A stretch of DNA of 64,000 bases from NCBI GenBank assembly GCA_905373475.1, contig CAJPTC010000003.1:81502-145501 (forward strand), in the 5' to 3' direction. Shown piece by piece: positions 59,740 through 64,000 of this stretch (the stretch's first letter is position 1; every line of letters begins with the position of its first letter). The notes beneath the pieces were generated by a model. That model made no database searches. It saw only the letters and a program-made list of their open reading frames with translations, and was not told the DNA's origin. The stretch is from Bacteroidia bacterium. Its GTDB lineage: Bacteria > Bacteroidota > Bacteroidia > Bacteroidales > CAJPTX01. The position numbers and the translations under genes were made by a program.

Positions 59740-60507
59740 ATGATAGACCTCGAAAAGCTTCTTGAAGAACCTGCGGAACGCTTTGTTAACTTCTGGCGTA
59801 AGCACGCAGTCTCTATCCTGCTCATCCTGATCTTCAATGTACTGATCGTAATCGTACTCATGAGCATGAGCCTACGCACTTACTTACCTTCAGAAATGCG
59901 TCCTGTTGCCATTGAATTTGACGATCCATCTGCGCGCGAAGAGCTAGAAAAACTCTACAAAGAGTACGAAGAGCTGGTGCAAGCGAACAACACAGCACCC
60001 ATCCGAAACATTGTTGTTGACGCCACACAAGCCCATGAACTCAATGCGGGGCTTGCAGACGATAAACATGCCAATGCCAACGAGATCTATGACGAAATGA
60101 GCCGTTTGCGCGCAGAACTTGCCGAATATAAAGAAGCTCGTGAGCAGCGCGAAAACAACGCAACACAAGGTGAGGTAGATTTACCTCCTACCACACAACC
60201 GCCCACAAAGAAAGACAATCTGTATCAAGGTCCTTCTGTACTAAGCTATGTGTTGGATGGGCGTTCCTCGGTCGCTCTGCCCGTACCAGCCTATCGTTGC
60301 CAAACAGGAGGGATTGTAGTGGTTATTATTCACGTGAATAAAACAGGGGCGGTTATCAACGCGGGGATCAATAAGCAAGAGTCGCAAGAGTCAGAGTGTT
60401 TACACGAAGCAGCCCTTAAGGCGGCATACCGCTCTCGGTTTAATGCCTCGCCCGATGCCCCCGAGCTTCAAGTAGGGATGATTACCTATCAGTTTGTTCG
60501 TCAGTAA
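59740..60507 (+). CDS. TonB-like energy transducer with a coiled-coil linker
   Basis: 255 residues. A cytoplasmic start is followed by one membrane helix (~24-45). A charged helical linker (~60-150, EELEKLYKEYEELVQ and EMSRLRAELAEYKEA) replaces the usual proline-rich spacer. The C-terminal domain (~190-255, GGIVVVIIHVNKTGAVINAGI...) has the TonB beta fold. TonB passes proton-motive energy to outer-membrane receptors. No ExbB, ExbD or receptor gene is adjacent. The 12-bp spacing from cls suggests co-transcription. Confidence 0.8.
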   Translation: MIDLEKLLEEPAERFVNFWRKHAVSILLILIFNVLIVIVLMSMSLRTYLPSEMRPVAIEFDDPSAREELEKLYKEYEELVQANNTAPIRNIVVDATQAHELNAGLADDKHANANEIYDEMSRLRAELAEYKEAREQRENNATQGEVDLPPTTQPPTKKDNLYQGPSVLSYVLDGRSSVALPVPAYRCQTGGIVVVIIHVNKTGAVINAGINKQESQESECLHEAALKAAYRSRFNASPDAPELQVGMITYQFVRQ

Positions 60508-60560
60508 CTCCCCTCTCGCTTCTTCTTGAAGTAGAGAAAGCCACTGGCTCATAAAAAGAA

Positions 60561-60591
60561 AAAGGGATGCCACACAAAGTAGCATCCCTTT
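60561..60591. terminator. Bidirectional terminator between the TonB-like gene and fabG
   Basis: A 10-bp stem AAAGGGATGC / GCATCCCTTT around an 11-nt loop, flanked by A-rich sequence on the left that becomes a T-rich tail on the minus strand. It ends the convergent fabG transcript most strongly. Confidence 0.85.
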
Positions 60592-60622
60592 ATAGTCTGT
60601 AAGAACAATTGTCGAAGGCTTG

Positions 60623-61363
60623 TTACATATTCATACCACCGCAGACGTTAATTACTTGCCCGTTTACATAGTCGCTAAGTTCGGAGGCAAGAAATAGTAC
60701 AACGCGCGCTACATCTTCAGGAGTTCCAGCGCGACGCAACGGAATTTGTTCCGCCCAGCTTTTACGCACCTCTTCCGAAAGTTTTTCGGTCATCTCGGTT
60801 TCTATAAACCCAGGGGCTACCACGTTAGTACGGATATTGCGCGCTCCAAGTTCTTTGGCAACGGACTTGGAGAAACCAATGATCCCAGCCTTAGAAGCTG
60901 CATAGTTTGCTTGCCCAGCATTGCCAGACACCCCTACTACCGAACTAATGTTGATTATAGAACCGTGCTTTTGCTTTAACATAACCTTCTGTACGGCCTT
61001 TGTCATATTAAAGACGGATTTCAGATTAACTCTCAGCACCTCATCCCACTGCTCTTCCGTCATGCGCATCAGAAGTGCATCGCGCGTAATCCCCGCATTG
61101 TTTACGAGCACATCTACCCCACCAAATTCCTTTACCGTAGCATCTATCAACTCTTCTGCTTGTGCGAAAACACTTGCATCAGAAGTAAAGCCTTTGGCAC
61201 GCACACCCAATGCAGCTACTTCGCTCTCTACCTCCTCAAACGCAGGGTTACGCGCCGTAAATACTACATTTGCCCCGTGTTCTGCCAACATGCGGACAAT
61301 ACCCCGTCCAATGCCGCGCGTACCGCCTGTAACAATCGCCGTTTTTCCTTCTAGCAATTTCAT
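60623..61363 (-). CDS. fabG: 3-oxoacyl-[acyl-carrier-protein] reductase
   Basis: 246 residues. NADPH-binding TGGTRGIG is at 12-19, NNAG at 88-91, and the catalytic set Ser140/141, Tyr154, Lys158 in NISS and YAASK is complete. It reduces beta-ketoacyl-ACP in fatty-acid elongation. The C-terminus GQVINVCGGMNM is the usual FabG ending. No other fab gene is adjacent. It lies 25 bp downstream of tpx on the same strand and may share its transcript. Confidence 0.95.
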   Translation of the reverse strand: MKLLEGKTAIVTGGTRGIGRGIVRMLAEHGANVVFTARNPAFEEVESEVAALGVRAKGFTSDASVFAQAEELIDATVKEFGGVDVLVNNAGITRDALLMRMTEEQWDEVLRVNLKSVFNMTKAVQKVMLKQKHGSIINISSVVGVSGNAGQANYAASKAGIIGFSKSVAKELGARNIRTNVVAPGFIETEMTEKLSEEVRKSWAEQIPLRRAGTPEDVARVVLFLASELSDYVNGQVINVCGGMNM

Positions 61364-61388
61364 TCTTTCCTCTATTGGTTGCTAACGG

Positions 61389-61898
61389 CTAATTTAGCAA
61401 ACTTTTTACAGCTTCAAGAGCCGCATCATAGTTGGGTTCGTGCGTCACTTCAGGCACGTACTCTACATAACGTACTACGCCCTGCCCATCTACCACAACC
61501 ACACCACGTGCTAAAAGCCGCAGTCCGTTAAGTACAAAGCCATACCCCATACCAAACGAAAGGTCGCGGTGGTCAGAACACATTGTCATACGGTCAATGC
61601 CGTGCGCACCACAGTAGCGATCTAGTGCAAAAGGAAGATCGCACGAAATAGCCATAATCTCCACACGCTGATCTAGGTTGCTTGCCACAGCATTGAAACG
61701 TCCGGCCTGCAAAGAGCAAACGGGCGTATCGATAGATGGGAATATGCTGAATATATGAATCTTCCCATCTCCACCCTTAAATTCTACAGGCTTTAACCCT
61801 ATGCCCACTCCTGCAAATGCTGGCGCTTTGACACCTACTTTTATCTCATTACCAAGCAACTCTACATCGTTGCCCGCAAACTGCACTTTGTGTCTCAT
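61389..61898 (-). CDS. tpx: Thiol peroxidase (Tpx)
   Basis: 169 residues from the ATG at 61898; a frame to 61913 exists. From this start the peroxidatic cysteine is Cys61 in TPVCSLQ, the number seen in E. coli Tpx, and the likely resolving cysteine is Cys96 in DRYCGAHG. It reduces peroxides using thioredoxin and is an atypical 2-Cys peroxiredoxin. For an anaerobe this gene supports survival of air exposure. It is divergent from the nitroreductase gene. Confidence 0.95.
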   Translation of the reverse strand: MRHKVQFAGNDVELLGNEIKVGVKAPAFAGVGIGLKPVEFKGGDGKIHIFSIFPSIDTPVCSLQAGRFNAVASNLDQRVEIMAISCDLPFALDRYCGAHGIDRMTMCSDHRDLSFGMGYGFVLNGLRLLARGVVVVDGQGVVRYVEYVPEVTHEPNYDAALEAVKSLLN

Positions 61899-61947
61899 TG
61901 TTATACACTTCATTTGGTTACTTCGTTAAAGAGAACGAGCAAGCAAA

Positions 61948-61955
61948 TACTTTTG
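61948..61955 (+). promoter_or_regulatory. -7 box for the nitroreductase gene
   Basis: TACTTTTG matches TAnnTTTG, 43 bp before the ATG at 61999, in the divergent tpx-nitroreductase region. Confidence 0.45.
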
Positions 61956-61998
61956 TTCGGAGCACGTTATAGGTTTATCAGAAATCAAATTCGTAGAG

Positions 61999-62739
61999 AT
62001 GAACTACAAAGATCACCGTTCCATACGCTCTTTTTTGCCTAAAGAGGTAGCATCGAACCTTTTAACCGAGATATTAACCATTGGCACACGCGCCTCCAAT
62101 ACTGGCAATTTTCAGAGCTATAGCGTGGTTGTAACGCAGGAGCAAGCTATGAAAGAAAAACTTGCTCCGTTCCATTTCAACCAACCCATGGCAACACAAG
62201 CCCCCGTACTTCTAACCTTCTGCGTAGACTACAATCGACTTGCCACCTGGTGCGATGCTCGTGCCACCGAGTGCGGACACCTGAACCTCATGGGTTTTTA
62301 CAATGGGACACTAGATGCCATGCTCTTTGCACAGAACGTAGCAGTTGCTGCCGAAGAAAACGGATTGGGATACTGTTTTCTGGGTACGGTGCTTTACAAC
62401 TTGGAAGGGATTATTCAAACGCTCGCACTACCTCGCGGCGTAATGCCCGTTTTAACCATGGCATTGGGCTACCCTGCCGAAAATCCGCCGCTCCGCGTTC
62501 GTCTCCCTCTAGAAGCCATTGTGCATTATGAGAAGTACACTTCATTCCCTACCGAGAAAGTGGAAACTCTTTATCGCGACGTAGAAAACGATCCGTTTTA
62601 CCGTGAGCAGGTGAAAAAAGCTGGGCGCGAGAATCTGGCACAGCTCATCATGGAACAACAATACCCCAGCGCCACTTATGAAAAACTTTCAGCAGAATTA
62701 ACCCGCGTGCTTGTACAACAAGGCTACACGCTAGATTAA
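61999..62739 (+). CDS. Nitroreductase-family flavoprotein (NfsA/FRP-like)
   Basis: 246 residues. The N-terminal HRSIRSFLP is the FMN-phosphate-binding arm. A mid-region YCFLGTVLYN and a GYPAENPPLR(V/L)R segment are typical of the NfsA/Frp branch of oxygen-insensitive nitroreductases, which reduce flavins, quinones or nitro compounds with NAD(P)H. It is divergent from the peroxidase gene, so both may respond to one oxidative signal. The natural substrate is unknown. Confidence 0.88.
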   Translation: MNYKDHRSIRSFLPKEVASNLLTEILTIGTRASNTGNFQSYSVVVTQEQAMKEKLAPFHFNQPMATQAPVLLTFCVDYNRLATWCDARATECGHLNLMGFYNGTLDAMLFAQNVAVAAEENGLGYCFLGTVLYNLEGIIQTLALPRGVMPVLTMALGYPAENPPLRVRLPLEAIVHYEKYTSFPTEKVETLYRDVENDPFYREQVKKAGRENLAQLIMEQQYPSATYEKLSAELTRVLVQQGYTLD

Positions 62740-62879
62740 AGACTCCGCCCCCATTTAGGGGCATCGTTATTGTGAAATAATCTTACCGTATGCACAGCAC
62801 CCTCTTAACAGCATAAGGGGAAGTGGCATCCGCTACCCGTGGTTCTTTTCACGCTAACTCCGATTTTCGTGGAAAATCG

Positions 62880-62887
62880 TACATTTG
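62880..62887 (+). promoter_or_regulatory. -7 box for the universal stress protein gene
   Basis: TACATTTG matches TAnnTTTG, 36 bp before the ATG at 62924. It covers the TTG at 62885 that would otherwise extend the gene. Confidence 0.5.
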
Positions 62888-62923
62888 CCATACGCGACAG
62901 TGTCACACAAAACAATAGAGACA

Positions 62924-63763
62924 ATGGACGATACTTCTGGAGGACATGGAGACTCTTTTTTACGTGTTGAGGGAGCAAACGACGAGCCTCCCCGACAACG
63001 AAACGTCCTCGTTTTAACCGATTTCTCTGAAAAAGTTCATGCTGCGCTCACATTTGCAGCAGCTTATGCTCAGGCAAGCAGAGGGAAAATCACTTTACTA
63101 CACGTAGCCAAACCCGAAGAAGCTGATAGAAGCGTCGATCTTTCTCAACTAGTAGCTGAGTACAACGAGCAAGCTCCGTGCGATTGGATGCTACTACAAG
63201 GCGATTTTTTGGCAGAAGTAAGCAACGTTGTACAGAATTTGCAGCCTGCCCTCGTGATTATCGGTTCTCAGCACCTCAATACACCAGAACTTTATAAGAA
63301 ATCGCTGGCACGCACCCTATTCAAACATCTACGAGGTGCTTACCTCCTAGTACAAGAAGAGGTAGAGGAAGTCCCGTTTCAACGTATACTCCTTCCCGTA
63401 GACTTTACCGACAAACCCGAATGCACACACGATTGGCTCAATCTCTTCGCCCCTTTCTTTGCCTGTGAGGTGCACCTGATTATGCCACAAGTCAACGAAA
63501 ATGACTTGCAGGAGGCTATTGAATTAAATCGCGAAAAGATCGTGCAAATTCTCGAAAAGCGGCACATCCCCTACCAAGAGTTCACCGTGCCTGGCAACGA
63601 CGAGTATACACAAGAAATCATTGCTTATGGTCAAGAGGTTGGTGCGGATCTCCTCGTTATCAACAGTACCCGTTCGCCTGAAGATTTTTACATCCTAGAA
63701 TCTCACGAACGGAGCTTAATTCTGCACGCACGCCAGATCCCTGTGCTCGTGGTAAACGCCTAA
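62924..63763 (+). CDS. Universal stress protein with two UspA domains
   Basis: 279 residues from the ATG at 62924; the longer frame starts at a TTG inside the promoter. Two tandem Usp domains are visible: the first begins NVLVLTDFSEKVHAALTFA and the second ILLPVDFTDKPECTHDWL. The nucleotide-binding loop G-x2-G-x9-G is not clear in either copy. Usp proteins help cells survive starvation and oxidative stress in various bacteria, including Porphyromonas. The gene is monocistronic and lies 184 bp after the nitroreductase. Confidence 0.87.
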   Translation: MDDTSGGHGDSFLRVEGANDEPPRQRNVLVLTDFSEKVHAALTFAAAYAQASRGKITLLHVAKPEEADRSVDLSQLVAEYNEQAPCDWMLLQGDFLAEVSNVVQNLQPALVIIGSQHLNTPELYKKSLARTLFKHLRGAYLLVQEEVEEVPFQRILLPVDFTDKPECTHDWLNLFAPFFACEVHLIMPQVNENDLQEAIELNREKIVQILEKRHIPYQEFTVPGNDEYTQEIIAYGQEVGADLLVINSTRSPEDFYILESHERSLILHARQIPVLVVNA

Positions 63764-63805
63764 TATTTGTTGAATTCTATGACTGAGCCAAATTCAATCG
63801 TGTAG

Positions 63806-63955
63806 GGGCGAGACACGCCTCGCCCACCAATGATCTAACGTAGGGGCGAAACCTGATTCGCCCGTCGTGTGCGGCGCACACGAATTGAGATTATTCTCAA
63901 TATCTATTCTACGGGCGAGGCGTGCCTCGCCCAATTCGGCATAATGTACCGAATT
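63806..63955. repeat. Cluster of palindromes (REP-like element)
   Basis: Six inverted repeats occur within 150 bp: GGGCGAG/CTCGCCC (63806-63825), GGGCGAA/TTCGCCC (63844-63863), CGTGTGC/GCACACG (63866-63882), TTGAGA/TCTCAA (63885-63900), GGGCGAGGC/GCCTCGCCC (63913-63932) and AATTCGG/CCGAATT (63933-63955). The first, second and fifth share the GGGCGA core. No ORF is present in the 237 bp after the Usp gene. This resembles repetitive extragenic palindromes or a small MITE. Confidence 0.8.
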
Positions 63956-64000
63956 TATCATGTCGTTATGTATATAAATTATTGGATACCAATTCTGTAG

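Overview
The window reads as a chromosome segment of an anaerobic Bacteroidales species, most like Porphyromonas. The basis is protein family content: a gliding/T9SS lipoprotein (GldH), a RicT-type PSP1 protein, a protein with a type IX secretion C-terminal domain, a complete Bat (aerotolerance) gene cluster, and a NusB with the long N-terminal extension usual in Bacteroidetes. Many upstream regions also carry the Bacteroidetes -7 promoter motif TAnnTTTG. By eye the GC content is in the high forties, with clearly AT-richer islands at about 31.9-32.5 kb, 34.0-34.4 kb and 45.9-48.2 kb. There are no rRNA or tRNA genes, no CRISPR array, no transposase and no prophage.

Layout. 0-7.7 kb: the end of an M49-type peptidase, a SiaB-like protein and CreD, then a leftward block of tilS, a DnaJ/TerB protein, coaE, ybbR, yajC and nusB. 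7.9-14.2 kb: a tightly overlapping rightward operon of ricT, gldH, trmB, a polyprenol-phosphate mannosyltransferase, pyrC, a hemerythrin protein and a LuxR-type regulator. 14.3-25.7 kb: guaA, an S41 protease, a DEAD-box helicase, an rRNA methyltransferase, a glycosyltransferase, a PflX-type radical SAM protein, a chemoreceptor and a sigma-70-family factor. 25.8-31.9 kb: a leftward cluster of a small membrane protein, mutL, two rhomboid proteases, an EEP-family phosphatase and apbE. 32.0-34.4 kb: an AT-rich regulatory stretch, an XRE regulator, the RNase P RNA gene, an unexplained 370-bp stretch and a DUF4180 gene. 34.4-43.2 kb: the Bat cluster, moxR to batE. 43.4-50.2 kb: umuC, a cobalamin/iron-type binding protein, a type II restriction-modification locus whose nuclease gene is frameshifted, a flavodoxin and a secreted repeat protein. 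50.4-57.6 kb: uvrA, nrdG, aroK, gap and a BamA/TamA-like outer-membrane protein. 57.7-63.8 kb: a thioesterase, cardiolipin synthase, a TonB-like protein, fabG, tpx, a nitroreductase and a universal stress protein. A cluster of palindromes closes the window.

Theme. Most genes are core housekeeping, but an unusual share concern oxygen or redox stress in an anaerobe: the Bat cluster, hemerythrin, thiol peroxidase, flavodoxin, nitroreductase, Usp and NrdG. The most unusual non-coding signal is the leader of gap. Five perfect 11-bp repeats there each encode an overlapping four-codon mini-ORF, and the last one reads through to a stop that overlaps the gap start codon. Other notable points are the frameshifted restriction nuclease beside an intact HTH-methyltransferase, the interlocking hairpins before the DEAD-box gene, the unexplained sequence after rnpB and the terminal palindrome cluster.
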